A program made the position numbers and the translations under genes. A DNA stretch of 64,000 nt from the NCBI RefSeq assembly GCF_016623615.1, contig NZ_JAEHFX010000002.1, positions 1 through 64,000 of the forward strand. Direction: 5' to 3'. Source of the DNA: Adhaeribacter terrigena. Its GTDB lineage: Bacteria > Bacteroidota > Bacteroidia > Cytophagales > Hymenobacteraceae. Within the stretch, counting starts at the first letter, position 1; each line of letters begins with the position of its first letter. The notes beneath the pieces were generated by a model, which worked only from the letters and a program-made list of their open reading frames with translations, was not told where the DNA came from and did no database searches. Below, piece after piece: positions 8,274 to 16,494 of the stretch.

Positions 8274-8834
8274 TTATTGTTTCTTGGAAAGCTTTACTTG
8301 TATTCCATTTTGGGCTGGTTTCAGCATAAAATTGATGTAAATTCTATCTGATACTATGGTATCATTAAATTGTCTGTAAAACTTAACGCTATATAAAATA
8401 CTATCAGCATCAGTTTTATATCCTAAAGGGAAAGCTACAGGATAATATAGTTGAGTAGGGTTTTGTCCAAGATAAATTGTCTTATAAAAATCGCTTTGGA
8501 AAACATTAATAAATGAATTCCAAGGTTCTTTTCCTTTTTCATAAACTTCCATTCCAATGTCGACACAAGAAGAGTCTTTTAAAGTTCTTACTGTGATTGG
8601 ATAAGGAGATAAATTGGCTGCTTTAAATGAAATTAAATAATTGCTTTTTTCATTTGAGGGCATTGTTAGTTTCTGATTTTTGAATTCGGTAACTGAAATG
8701 TCTGTAATATTTATACCTTCAAATTCAGCATCCTCCTTTTTTTCTATAGGGTTGCTTAATTTAGACTTATTGCAGCTTAACAAACTTGCTAAAGCAAGGT
8801 GTATAAAAATTAGAATCGCAAATTTCATATTCAT
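8274..8834 (-). CDS. Unknown lipoprotein, cassette-like gene C
   Basis: 186 residues with a lipoprotein signal: hydrophobic stretch 5-19 and a lipobox SLLSC with Cys21, then an acidic linker. The mature part (about 40-180) looks like a beta-sandwich (NYLISFKAANLSPYPITVRTL) and is not a family I know. An alternative start at Met3 is equally good. AT-rich, like the two other small genes downstream of it on the same strand. Confidence 0.65.
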   Translation of the reverse strand: MNMKFAILIFIHLALASLLSCNKSKLSNPIEKKEDAEFEGINITDISVTEFKNQKLTMPSNEKSNYLISFKAANLSPYPITVRTLKDSSCVDIGMEVYEKGKEPWNSFINVFQSDFYKTIYLGQNPTQLYYPVAFPLGYKTDADSILYSVKFYRQFNDTIVSDRIYINFMLKPAQNGIQVKLSKKQ

Positions 8835-8885
8835 AAGGATTCTGATTGATTCTTATACTTTTTCAAACTTATAAATTTAACTATT

Positions 8886-8936
8886 GCCCAACTAGTATAT
8901 AAACCGAATATTCGGCTTATCTCCACTATACTTGGA
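8886..8936 (-). repeat. attC-like palindrome 4
   Basis: It opens with GCCCAAC (8886-8892), an exact RYYYAAC box, followed by TAGTATA; the other end reads TATACTTGG (8927-8935), so the arms pair with a 3-base gap. A perfect inner palindrome CCGAATATTCGG sits at 8904-8915. It lies between the stop of the GT9 gene and the start of gene C, closing the cassette-like block. Confidence 0.5.
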
Positions 8937-8943
8937 ATAAACT

Positions 8944-10059
8944 TTACACCAACGGCTGCAAAATTCGATCCTCCGTAGCTAACGTTTTCTGCACAAATTC
9001 AAACACCTTCTCCGCCGGCAATTCCTCCATGCACGAAACGCCGAATTTACAGGTACCACGATAAAAGCATGCGCATTGCTTTTCCGGCTGCACAATAAAG
9101 CCGCGGCCGTAGAGGTCAAATTCGTAGGGGTTGAAGATGTTGTTCATGAGCACGATCTTTTTCTGCAGCGCAATGGCAATGTGCATGGCCATGGTAACCT
9201 GCGTCACGATCAGATTCATCTGGTACATCAGGTTGATGAACTTGGGCAGCTCAAAATAACCCAGGTACAAGGCATTGGTCACTTCGGCCAGGCGGTTGTT
9301 GCGTTCGTGTTCGGCTTCGCCACCTAAAAGCACCGGCTGGTAACCCGCATCTTCCAGCAATTCAATTAAGGTTATCCATTTTTCGTCGCTCCACAAACGG
9401 GTGGTCCAGCGGTCGCCGCAACCGGTGTTTAAACCAACCAGCGGTTTGCTGCGGTCCAGATTCCAGTTATAGCCTTTGTCTTCGTGATTGTCGAAAATGT
9501 ATTCCTCGTGGTTAAATTCCCAGCCGCAGAGTTCAAAAATTTCCTGCACGTAAGGTTTTGTATTTTGCTGGCTCAGATCATCGAAAACGCCGGTTAGATA
9601 TTTGTGATTGGCCAGGGCGTTGGAAGGAAAAGCGACGCCGTTTTTCAGCGTATAACCGAATTTATGGGTGGCTTTCAGCGAATCGTGCAGGGCACAGGCT
9701 TCCTTGTCTTTGTCTAAATTGAAAAGCACATCGAAATGCAGTTGCTGCAAATAAAGCACGCTGGCCAAATCAAATTTCAGAATTTCATCGATCGCATTTT
9801 TGGGCAAAATGGCCGGCGTAAGCGTAAGCCAGGTGATTTTCGCGTTCGGGTATTCGGCCCGGATCTTATGCAAAAGGGGCGTAGTTCTTATCACATCGCC
9901 GATGGCGCCGAGCTTGATAATAAGAATGCGTTTTTCAATAGGGCTATACGCCGGACAGGTGCAATGATAACCATGTTGTTTGTGCGGTAAACAAGGAAGA
10001 TCGCCTTTAAAATAGATACAATCGGTATTCAGCGTTACGCCTTTTACTACATCAGCCAT
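8944..10059 (-). CDS. GT9-family glycosyltransferase (heptosyltransferase-like) with cysteine clusters
   Basis: 371 residues. ILIIKLGAIGDVIRTTPLL (about 45-63) is the N-terminal motif of ADP-heptose:LPS heptosyltransferases (GT9), and VGLNTGCGDRWTTRLW (about 209-224) matches the start of the donor-binding domain. Two additions stand out: an N-terminal extension with four cysteines (Cys14, Cys23, Cys33, Cys35 plus histidines), and a C-terminal cluster CACFYRGTCKFGVSCM. They could bind a metal or Fe-S cluster; this is inference. It probably acts in cell-surface glycan synthesis. Confidence 0.85.
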   Translation of the reverse strand: MADVVKGVTLNTDCIYFKGDLPCLPHKQHGYHCTCPAYSPIEKRILIIKLGAIGDVIRTTPLLHKIRAEYPNAKITWLTLTPAILPKNAIDEILKFDLASVLYLQQLHFDVLFNLDKDKEACALHDSLKATHKFGYTLKNGVAFPSNALANHKYLTGVFDDLSQQNTKPYVQEIFELCGWEFNHEEYIFDNHEDKGYNWNLDRSKPLVGLNTGCGDRWTTRLWSDEKWITLIELLEDAGYQPVLLGGEAEHERNNRLAEVTNALYLGYFELPKFINLMYQMNLIVTQVTMAMHIAIALQKKIVLMNNIFNPYEFDLYGRGFIVQPEKQCACFYRGTCKFGVSCMEELPAEKVFEFVQKTLATEDRILQPLV

Positions 10060-10076
10060 CAGGAAATTTGTTTTAA

Positions 10077-10106
10077 AAAATGGTATGGTTTGCGGCCGGA
10101 AAACTC
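10077..10106 (+). repeat. 30-bp uptake-signal-like repeat
   Basis: Core AAAATGGTA (one mismatch), then GGTTT and a final GAAAACTC at the expected positions. Just upstream of the GT9 gene. Confidence 0.6.
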
Positions 10107-10203
10107 AGAGGCCTTTTTATTTGAAAGAAAACGAAAATTAGGAAGAATTGCCGAAAGCGAAAAATAAGCGCCAGTCAGGATGAAAGAATTCTGCGTGAAA
10201 GGT

Positions 10204-10233
10204 GAGTTTTAGAAGCAAAAAAGATAGCGTTTT
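10204..10233 (-). repeat. 30-bp uptake-signal-like repeat
   Basis: Exact core on the minus strand (TAGCGTTTT at 10225-10233) and the distal arm GAGTTTT at 10204-10210. Intergenic. Confidence 0.7.
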
Positions 10234-10249
10234 GAAATGCTAAACCCAA

Positions 10250-10278
10250 ACCTGTGAGCTTTCTGAAACCTCACAGGT
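10250..10278. repeat. Short palindrome ACCTGTGAG/CTCACAGGT
   Basis: Perfect 9-bp arms around an 11-base loop, without a T run. Short palindromes of this type (ACCTGTGAGG) are, from memory, scattered through many Bacteroidota genomes. Role unknown. Confidence 0.5.
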
Positions 10279-10312
10279 ATAACGTACGCTTCACCCGATT
10301 TCAACTTCCGGC

Positions 10313-10342
10313 AAAACGCTATGCTTTTGACCGCAAAAACTG
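10313..10342 (+). repeat. 30-bp uptake-signal-like repeat
   Basis: Exact core AAAACGCTA, then TGCTTTT and CAAAAACTG. Opposite in orientation to the copy at 10204, 80 bases away. Confidence 0.7.
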
Positions 10343-10383
10343 CCGAAAAACCGAAAAAGGATGGAATTCCGCGCCGCGTGTAG

Positions 10384-10391
10384 TACCTTTG
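10384..10391 (+). promoter_or_regulatory. Possible -7 promoter element for heme A synthase
   Basis: TACCTTTG fits the Bacteroidota -7 consensus TAnnTTTG and ends 7 bases before the ATG at 10399, which would give an almost leaderless transcript. No clear -33 TTG partner was found. Confidence 0.35.
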
Positions 10392-10398
10392 CAGTGCC

Positions 10399-11532
10399 AT
10401 GAAAAACAACACTTTACCGCGCAACTCCAAACCCGTAGCCATCTGGCTGTTGGTGGGCGTGGGCATGATCATCGTTCAGATTATTCTGGGTGGCATCACC
10501 CGCCTTACCGGTTCCGGACTTTCTATTACCGAATGGAAGCCTATTATGGGAGCGCTTCCGCCCATGGGCGAACAAGCCTGGCAGATCGCTTTTGAAAAGT
10601 ACCAGGAAATTGCCCAGTTCAAAAAGCTAAATTCACATTTTACCGTTTCCGATTTCAAGTTCATTTATTTCTGGGAGTGGTTCCACCGGCTGTGGGGACG
10701 TTTGCTGGGCGTAGTGTTCTTCATTCCGTTCCTGGTTTTCTGGAAACAGGGCCGCTTTAAAAAAGACATGGTTGTTCCGCTCATCGTTTTGTTCGTGCTG
10801 GGTGGCCTGCAGGGGCTCATCGGCTGGATCATGGTAATGAGTGGTCTGAACGACGAAAGCCTGTACGTGAGTCATTTCCGCTTAGCCATTCACTTTATGG
10901 CGGCCATGGTGCTGCTGGTTTACAACTTCTGGTTTGCCCTGAAATTACTGGTGCCGGAAAAAGCCCTGGTGGTAGATGCTTCGCTGAAGAAATTTGCCTG
11001 GGTAATTATTGCCTTGCTTACGGTGCAACTGGTCTACGGGGCATTTATGGCCGGTTTAAAAGCCGGAGCCTTTGCCCCAACCTGGCCAAGCATAAACGGA
11101 CAAATGCTCCCGGAAAACATGACCACCTTAGGCGAACGCCAGTGGTCCTTCTTTTCAGCCTTGGGAAATCACCCGATCGCCATCCATTTTGTGCACCGGA
11201 ATATGGCATATCTGCTTACCGTACTCATGATCGTCTGGACCATGAAAGCGGTGCAAAATACGGGTAGCACTTTATTCAACAGAATCAAATTTCTGCCTTT
11301 GGCCTTGGTGCTGGTGCAGGTTTTCCTGGGCATTTTTTCGGTGCTCACAAGCCCGAAAGCTGTAAAGCAAGCCTGGGGAGTTTTTGAGTGGAACGCGCAA
11401 TTGCACCAGATCGTAGCCATGCTGCTTTTGCTTTCTTTAGTAGCAGTGGTTTATGTATTGCGCAGTAAGAGAACGGTAGCTGTTTCAGCAGAAAAACCCG
11501 AAGAAATAGTTGTGCAATATCAACACCAATAG
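10399..11532 (+). CDS. ctaA: Heme A synthase (COX15/CtaA)
   Basis: 377 residues, eight hydrophobic segments. Type 2 (COX15) features are visible: GGITRLTGSGLSITEWKP (about 31-48), EWFHRLWGR (about 93-101), SHFRLAIHF (about 157-165) and VHRNMAYLL in the C-terminal half, supplying the haem-ligand histidines. It oxidises the C8 methyl of haem O to give haem A for cytochrome c oxidase, in the inner membrane. The residues between helices 1 and 2 are long, as in alphaproteobacterial and eukaryotic COX15. A weak copy of the 30-bp repeat lies at 11470-11499. Confidence 0.93.
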   Translation: MKNNTLPRNSKPVAIWLLVGVGMIIVQIILGGITRLTGSGLSITEWKPIMGALPPMGEQAWQIAFEKYQEIAQFKKLNSHFTVSDFKFIYFWEWFHRLWGRLLGVVFFIPFLVFWKQGRFKKDMVVPLIVLFVLGGLQGLIGWIMVMSGLNDESLYVSHFRLAIHFMAAMVLLVYNFWFALKLLVPEKALVVDASLKKFAWVIIALLTVQLVYGAFMAGLKAGAFAPTWPSINGQMLPENMTTLGERQWSFFSALGNHPIAIHFVHRNMAYLLTVLMIVWTMKAVQNTGSTLFNRIKFLPLALVLVQVFLGIFSVLTSPKAVKQAWGVFEWNAQLHQIVAMLLLLSLVAVVYVLRSKRTVAVSAEKPEEIVVQYQHQ

Positions 11533-11642
11533 CGTAGAATTTAAGATTACACGCTACTAACATACTTTTTTATCTTAAAACCCAATCGTTTTCAACCGCA
11601 AGTTCAGGCCTTAATTGCTTTGTGATTTGTGAAAGCATTCAG

Positions 11643-12116
11643 ATGAAAATAAAACTGATCGCCATTGGCAAAACCGACGAGAAATTTTTGGAAGAAGGCA
11701 TCGAAAAATACCTGAAACGCCTCAAGCATTACCACACGTTCGAGTTCAGCATTATTCCCGATATTAAGCAGGGTGGGAAATTTACGGCCGAAAATCTGAA
11801 AGATGCGGAAGGAAAACTCATTCTGCAGAAAATTCAGGAAGGTGATTTTGTAATTCTGCTCGACGAAAAAGGCAAAGAATTTACTTCCGGAGAGTTTGCC
11901 AATTTCCTACAGAAAAAACTGAATGCCGTTACTACCAACTTGGTTTTTGTAATTGGCGGCGCTTTCGGTTTTTCGCCGGCGGTTTACGAACGGGCCAACG
12001 ATAAAATGGCGCTTTCTAAAATGACCTTCTCGCATCAGATGGTCCGCCTGTTTTTCATCGAACAGCTTTACCGCGGTTTCACCATTTTGCGCGGCGAAAA
12101 ATACCACCACGATTAA
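11643..12116 (+). CDS. rlmH: 23S rRNA pseudouridine-1915 N3-methyltransferase RlmH
   Basis: 157 residues, the standard RlmH length, from the ATG at 11643 (MKIKLIAIGKTDEKFLEEGI); an in-frame ATG at 11622 would add seven unusual residues. The SPOUT-fold signatures are present: ILLDEKGKEFTSGEFA, FVIGGAFGF (SAM-binding knot) and the C-terminal LYRGFTILRGEKYHH. It methylates pseudouridine 1915 of 23S rRNA. A strong terminator follows. Confidence 0.97.
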   Translation: MKIKLIAIGKTDEKFLEEGIEKYLKRLKHYHTFEFSIIPDIKQGGKFTAENLKDAEGKLILQKIQEGDFVILLDEKGKEFTSGEFANFLQKKLNAVTTNLVFVIGGAFGFSPAVYERANDKMALSKMTFSHQMVRLFFIEQLYRGFTILRGEKYHHD

Positions 12117-12137
12117 AACTGATTATTGATTTAGAAA

Positions 12138-12179
12138 AAAACCAAAAGGCCGGAGATTTCTTTCCGGCCTTTTGGTTTT
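12138..12179. terminator. Bidirectional intrinsic terminator
   Basis: A perfect 17-bp stem (12138-12154 with 12163-12179, core CCAAAAGGCCGG) with an 8-base loop and A/T flanks on both sides. It lies between the convergent rlmH and the TolB-like gene. Confidence 0.9.
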
Positions 12180-12181
12180 AC

Positions 12182-12225
12182 TACTTTTTGTTCTTAAAAC
12201 GGTAGCGTTTTAAGAACAAAAAGTC
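12182..12225. repeat. Double, opposed 30-bp repeats forming a hairpin
   Basis: 12182-12211 is a minus-strand copy and 12196-12225 a plus-strand copy; they overlap over AAAACGGTAGCGTTTT so that one core reads each way. Together they form an 18-bp perfect inverted repeat (12183-12200 with 12207-12224) between two convergent genes, which could act as a second terminator. Confidence 0.75.
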
Positions 12226-12242
12226 AATTCATACCCTTGGGT

Positions 12243-13226
12243 TTAGCGCCAGGAAATATTGCCACGGCCTCCGCTGATGCGATAACCCTGCTGATCGCGG
12301 GGCCAGATAGCCGCTTCATTGGTTAGTACAAGGGCTTGGGCAGCATCTGCAGGAACAACGGCAATTGCGGTGTAATACGAGATCTCGAAAGATTTGAAAC
12401 TCCACACGGCAATGTATTTTCCATCCGGCGACCAGGTTGAAAAGCTTTCCTCGTTGTCGTTATCCGAAGCGGTGAGCTGTTTCAGATTGGTGCCGTCGGT
12501 GTTTATCGTCCAGAGGTGTTTGTTCAGAATAAAAGCTATCCGTTTGCCATCCGGGCTTACCGAAGGCAGCAGCGGGCTCGGATTGGAAAGGGTAGGATTG
12601 ATGTTGGTTAGGGTTGCGGTTGTGCCGGTTATCGTGGCAATGTGCAGGCCGGCTTTGGCCGATGGATTGCTTGGCGCCGCGCCATTCGATGAAAAATCGC
12701 CGGCTACCACCAGGCGGCCATCCGGCAGCCAAACCGCGTTATACATATCAGGTATTCCGGCTACATAATTTCCCTGCAGATCGATGATCACGGTGCCTTT
12801 TTTTACCGGATAATCGGATGGATCATAATATTTAAGGTGCGAAAAAGCGATTTTGGTACCATCCGGCGAAAGCTGCGGGGAATAAACGGCCGAAGTTTCT
12901 TTAGAATTGTAAATTACGGTGCGCTGCACGCCGTTGGCATTGGTCATTTCCAGCCGCTCGAAAACGCCGCCAATGTGGAGCGTATTGCCATTGGGCATGC
13001 GGTATGGCATCTGTCCTTCAAATAATTCGGGATCGACTTTAGTGGCAAAATTATATTCCCGGATGGAAGAAGACCAGTCATGAATCAGTTTGCCACTCCA
13101 GGTACTGGCAGGGGCGGGTTCAGGCTCAACAGCGGTGTCATCGTCGTTGCTGCAGCCTGAAAAGAGCAGGGCGCTGCCGGCCACCAGGAAAGGTAAAAAC
13201 AAGCGGGTTCTTAATTTCAGTTTCAT
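12243..13226 (-). CDS. Lipoprotein with TolB-like (PD40) beta-propeller
   Basis: 327 residues. Lipoprotein signal with lipobox ALLFSGC (Cys25) and an acidic linker NDDDTAVEPEPAP. The mature part contains repeated WD40-like PD40 blades: SPQLSPDGTKIAFSHL, PDGRLVVAGDF, SVSPDGKRIAFILNKHLW and TWSPDGKYIAVWS. Such proteins are periplasm- or surface-facing propellers of unknown ligand. No neighbouring gene indicates a pathway. Confidence 0.82.
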   Translation of the reverse strand: MKLKLRTRLFLPFLVAGSALLFSGCSNDDDTAVEPEPAPASTWSGKLIHDWSSSIREYNFATKVDPELFEGQMPYRMPNGNTLHIGGVFERLEMTNANGVQRTVIYNSKETSAVYSPQLSPDGTKIAFSHLKYYDPSDYPVKKGTVIIDLQGNYVAGIPDMYNAVWLPDGRLVVAGDFSSNGAAPSNPSAKAGLHIATITGTTATLTNINPTLSNPSPLLPSVSPDGKRIAFILNKHLWTINTDGTNLKQLTASDNDNEESFSTWSPDGKYIAVWSFKSFEISYYTAIAVVPADAAQALVLTNEAAIWPRDQQGYRISGGRGNISWR

Positions 13227-13557
13227 AAGGCAGAGTTAACTTAAAGCGTCAGATCTTCGGATTTTTGTAAAACAATCTAAATTTTTTTGTAATGGCCTTA
13301 CACGCAGGCTTGTAATTGCAAAAACAAGCGTGCATTTTATCTGTTGTTTTTTGCATCAAAAATTAATGGTTTTATTCAACATTACATTTCTGAATCTTCA
13401 GGGAAATATAATAAAGTTGGTGAATGAAAATTGCAAATTTATAAATTACTGGTTATTAGATGATTAAAAATGTAGCATGAGCCGGATTTTGAGTTAAAAT
13501 TTATTCGTTACACAAATTGTTACCTATTTTTACCGTAGCATTTAAACCCATAAGTCT
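13227..13557. other. Divergent intergenic region
   Basis: 331 AT-rich bases between two divergently transcribed exported-protein genes, so it must hold both promoters. I see no repeat, hairpin or clear operator. Confidence 0.4.
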
Positions 13558-14754
13558 ATGTATAAAAGAATTTTACCCGCTGCCTTCTCCTTTATGCTCT
13601 TGTCCGGAATGGCAATTGCGCAGGATATCAATTTCGAAAAAGTGAATTTCGATTACGTGCGTTTGCCTATGCAGCCACTGCCGAAAGATCTGAAAACCTA
13701 TTCAGGCAATGTGGTGCTGGTTTATAAAGACGAAGTAGAAGCAAACAAAGCGGCTCGTCAGCAAGAAGTTGCCGACCTGAAAGCTAAAGCTGCCGCAGAC
13801 CAGGCGGAATACAAAAAGAAATCGTTGGGCGAAAAAGCGTTCAATAAAATTGTGCTGGAAGAAGGCAAACCGAAAGGCCCTTACATTGGCAGCGATCCTT
13901 ATATGCCTAAAATACACGATGCCGGCGTACTGGCTAATTCCTACATTCAGGTTCCGGGCTACACTCGGCAAGATGCGAACGCCGATGTGCAGGTTTCAGT
14001 TTTGCTGAACGGTTTTTCTATGGTAGATATGTCGGAAAAAACCAAACAATCTTCCCTTAAAATTAATGGCGTAGAAACTTCGGTAACCAAGCATTACTAC
14101 GAAGTTTCTTATAAACACCCCATCACGTTGCGCGTGCAAGACAAAACCGGCCGTATTCTGCAGGAGTCGCCGATCGAATCTTTAAACGAATCGATCACGG
14201 CCAATACCGGCGAATTTAAATCGAAAGATGCCCTGGAAAAATACTGGAGCGAAAATCAGAATTCATTCCTGCGCAGCCTCGACGAATCGATCATTACCCG
14301 CAACATGAACCTTGTAAAAGAGGAGCTGGCCAGCCGCTATGGTTTCGTTAAAATGCCAAGAGCCACCGCCGTAATCAACATTAAAGATAAAAAAGTTTCT
14401 TACGACGATTTTAACCAGGCTTTTGAAAAAGCAACTACGGCTTACAGCAAACTGGCCCTGCAGGAAAAACAAGCCGAAGCAACTGCTGAACTGGAAAAGG
14501 CGGTAGAACTGTGGAACAATGCGCTGAAAGAATCTGATCTGAAAAACAAGAAAGCCCGGGTAGATGCCAAAGTTACCGCCGCCACGCACTTGAACTGCGC
14601 CGAAGCCTATATGTGGCTGAACAATTACGAAGAAGCTGAAAAGCACATTAATAAGATAAAGGTGCTGGATATCAGTAAATATGAATCGCTGGCCAAAGAA
14701 CTGAATACAGTAATTGTAGAGCAGAAAAACCGTTACAACAACAATAAGATGTAA
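13558..14754 (+). CDS. Secreted protein of unknown function
   Basis: 398 residues with a signal peptide (MYKRILPAAFSFMLLSGMAIAQ). I do not recognise the family. The mature protein begins INFEKVNFDYVRLPMQPLPK, has a lysine/alanine-rich helical stretch at about 60-95, and ends in a helical region (about 285-398) with TPR-like spacing (AEAYMWLNNYEEAEKHINKIKVLD). The opening resembles exported Bacteroidota proteins often found with outer-membrane components, but I cannot assign a role. A perfect terminator follows. Confidence 0.7.
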   Translation: MYKRILPAAFSFMLLSGMAIAQDINFEKVNFDYVRLPMQPLPKDLKTYSGNVVLVYKDEVEANKAARQQEVADLKAKAAADQAEYKKKSLGEKAFNKIVLEEGKPKGPYIGSDPYMPKIHDAGVLANSYIQVPGYTRQDANADVQVSVLLNGFSMVDMSEKTKQSSLKINGVETSVTKHYYEVSYKHPITLRVQDKTGRILQESPIESLNESITANTGEFKSKDALEKYWSENQNSFLRSLDESIITRNMNLVKEELASRYGFVKMPRATAVINIKDKKVSYDDFNQAFEKATTAYSKLALQEKQAEATAELEKAVELWNNALKESDLKNKKARVDAKVTAATHLNCAEAYMWLNNYEEAEKHINKIKVLDISKYESLAKELNTVIVEQKNRYNNNKM

Positions 14755-14770
14755 GCAATTCCATACCTGC

Positions 14771-14810
14771 AATAAAAAAGGGAAAGACTAAAGTCTTTCC
14801 CTTTTTTATT
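14771..14810 (+). terminator. Intrinsic terminator
   Basis: A long perfect stem (14771-14789 with 14792-14810; GGGAAAGACT core) ending in TTTTTTATT. It is close behind the stop codon at 14754 and can act in both directions. Confidence 0.88.
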
Positions 14811-14818
14811 GCATTTCA

Positions 14819-14848
14819 GACTTTTTCCCCTCAAAACTATACCGTTTC
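14819..14848 (-). repeat. 30-bp uptake-signal-like repeat within a hairpin
   Basis: Core on the minus strand with one mismatch (TACCGTTTC), distal arm GACTTTTT. The flanks CTTTTTCCCCTC and GAGGGAAAAG pair, so the copy forms a hairpin between convergent genes, like the one at 12182. Confidence 0.65.
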
Positions 14849-14878
14849 AAGAGGGAAAAGCCTGAAGTAAGAAACCAT

Positions 14879-16309
14879 TTATAATGCGCTTTTGCCCGTT
14901 TCCGGCGAAGCCGGAGGTAATAGATCCTGCACTGCAGTTAGTAAATTTTCTTTCCGGTTGGGGTGATTAATAAAAGTGTCTTCGAAGGCCCGGTATTTTT
15001 TTTCTGAAACGCCGCTGTTAAGCAGGCTACTTTTAAAAAAGGCATAATTGGTAGTTGCGTTTTTGGAATTGGCTACCAGCGCAAGCCATTTCCACATCTG
15101 TTTGGTACCGATCTGTTTTTCCAGCGCGGTGAGCAGCAAAGGGGAATAGGAATACCGGTACATTTCATTTGTTTCCAGGCTGGAAACTTTATTAAGCGCC
15201 AGCACTTCGCCAGCGGCATTTATATTTTTAATGTATTGTAATAAACCTTTCTGATAAGCTTCTTTGCCTAACTTTTCCTTCGTGAATTGCAGCGACATAT
15301 ATTCGGTAAAGCCTTCTAAAAATACCCATTGCAGATCGGAGTTAGAATGAAATAAATTACCGAAATAATAATGCCCGGCTTCGTGGGAAAGATAACGCAG
15401 ATTACCAGGTTCAATTTTTAGTTCAGTCGTTTTATTGAAAAAGCTGTTCAGCGTAAACAGGCGGCCGATCACGGCAATAGTAGGGTAAGAAACAAAAGCC
15501 CAGTTGTTTTCTTTGCTAACCGGGGTGGCCTGGATGTACGTAATGTCGCCTTTATAGGGGATTTTAAGTTTTGCGCTATAAAAGTCTTTCATGGTATTGG
15601 TCCAGTTGCATAATAACGTTTGCTCCCGGGTTGAAAGCCCGGTATTTACAAAGTAAACGCCCTGCTGTTTTTCGAACGTGAAAGCACCGGCAAAAAGTAA
15701 CATGGGCACCGGGTTGGTGGAGGAAAAAGTATTACTGCTTCCCGCCTTCGGCACATCGCCGTTTACATACACGGTACTTCCCCCGTCGCTGATAACTTTA
15801 ATGGAATAAGTGTAATTATTAATGATTTTATCCTGCTGCACATTATAAAGAATCGGGTACCAGGCCGATTGCTCCGACATTCTTACACTGGTTCCGTTAA
15901 AAGCAATATTCCCTTTCCAGTCTGCCCGGTCATACATCAGGGAAGTGTCGGAAATTACCGGGAAGGCACCGGTATATGCAAAGCGTAGCAAGCCGGGAAG
16001 CGCCTTTGGTTTTCCCTGCTCTACAAGGGTATATTGAAAAGCTTCATCGCTCTTTTGGTTATAGGTCTTTTCGTATTTATACTTGATTTTTTGCGTTTCA
16101 TCGGTTATCCGGGCCATATTAAAACCTGCATGCAACCAGATGGTGTATTGCTCTATGGCGGGAATCTGAGATAGCGTAAAATCACAATTAATAATTCCTT
16201 TTTCTACGGATACCGTTATTTCGCCGGTAAGATGCGGGGTTTGAGAAAAAGCCGGCAGGCAAAAGAACGTACAGATCAATACCAGGAAGCTCATTTTTTT
16301 TATTCGCAT
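14879..16309 (-). CDS. M1-like zinc metallopeptidase, exported
   Basis: 476 residues with a signal peptide (about 1-22, ending PAFSQ). HEAGH at 309-313 followed by exactly 18 residues and then Glu332 (FLEGFTEY) is the HExxH-18-E zinc site of gluzincins, and the surrounding HYYFGN...FLEGFTEY matches M1 aminopeptidases. The usual GxMEN exopeptidase motif is not seen, so the substrate preference may differ. The protein is shorter than classical M1 enzymes and lacks the C-terminal helical domain. Probably a periplasmic or secreted peptidase. Confidence 0.82.
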   Translation of the reverse strand: MRIKKMSFLVLICTFFCLPAFSQTPHLTGEITVSVEKGIINCDFTLSQIPAIEQYTIWLHAGFNMARITDETQKIKYKYEKTYNQKSDEAFQYTLVEQGKPKALPGLLRFAYTGAFPVISDTSLMYDRADWKGNIAFNGTSVRMSEQSAWYPILYNVQQDKIINNYTYSIKVISDGGSTVYVNGDVPKAGSSNTFSSTNPVPMLLFAGAFTFEKQQGVYFVNTGLSTREQTLLCNWTNTMKDFYSAKLKIPYKGDITYIQATPVSKENNWAFVSYPTIAVIGRLFTLNSFFNKTTELKIEPGNLRYLSHEAGHYYFGNLFHSNSDLQWVFLEGFTEYMSLQFTKEKLGKEAYQKGLLQYIKNINAAGEVLALNKVSSLETNEMYRYSYSPLLLTALEKQIGTKQMWKWLALVANSKNATTNYAFFKSSLLNSGVSEKKYRAFEDTFINHPNRKENLLTAVQDLLPPASPETGKSAL

Positions 16310-16494
16310 TTTATCACGTTATCTAATTTGTAGACTAAAGCGGTTGTGAAAGTAATGCTAATTTTCAGAATGTTAATAAAATCGGATGTTTCAGGTTTCG
16401 GGTCGCCGCAAAAACCTGTTTTCCAGGTCCAGCCAGCCGCCGCGCAAATCATAAAAACCGGAAAACAAGCGCAGGTTTTTCAGTTTTCAGAACG

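Noticed and set aside
10625-10649. TACCGTTTC in the heme A synthase gene as a further 30-bp repeat
   Set aside because: The distal A/T arm is missing at the fixed distance.
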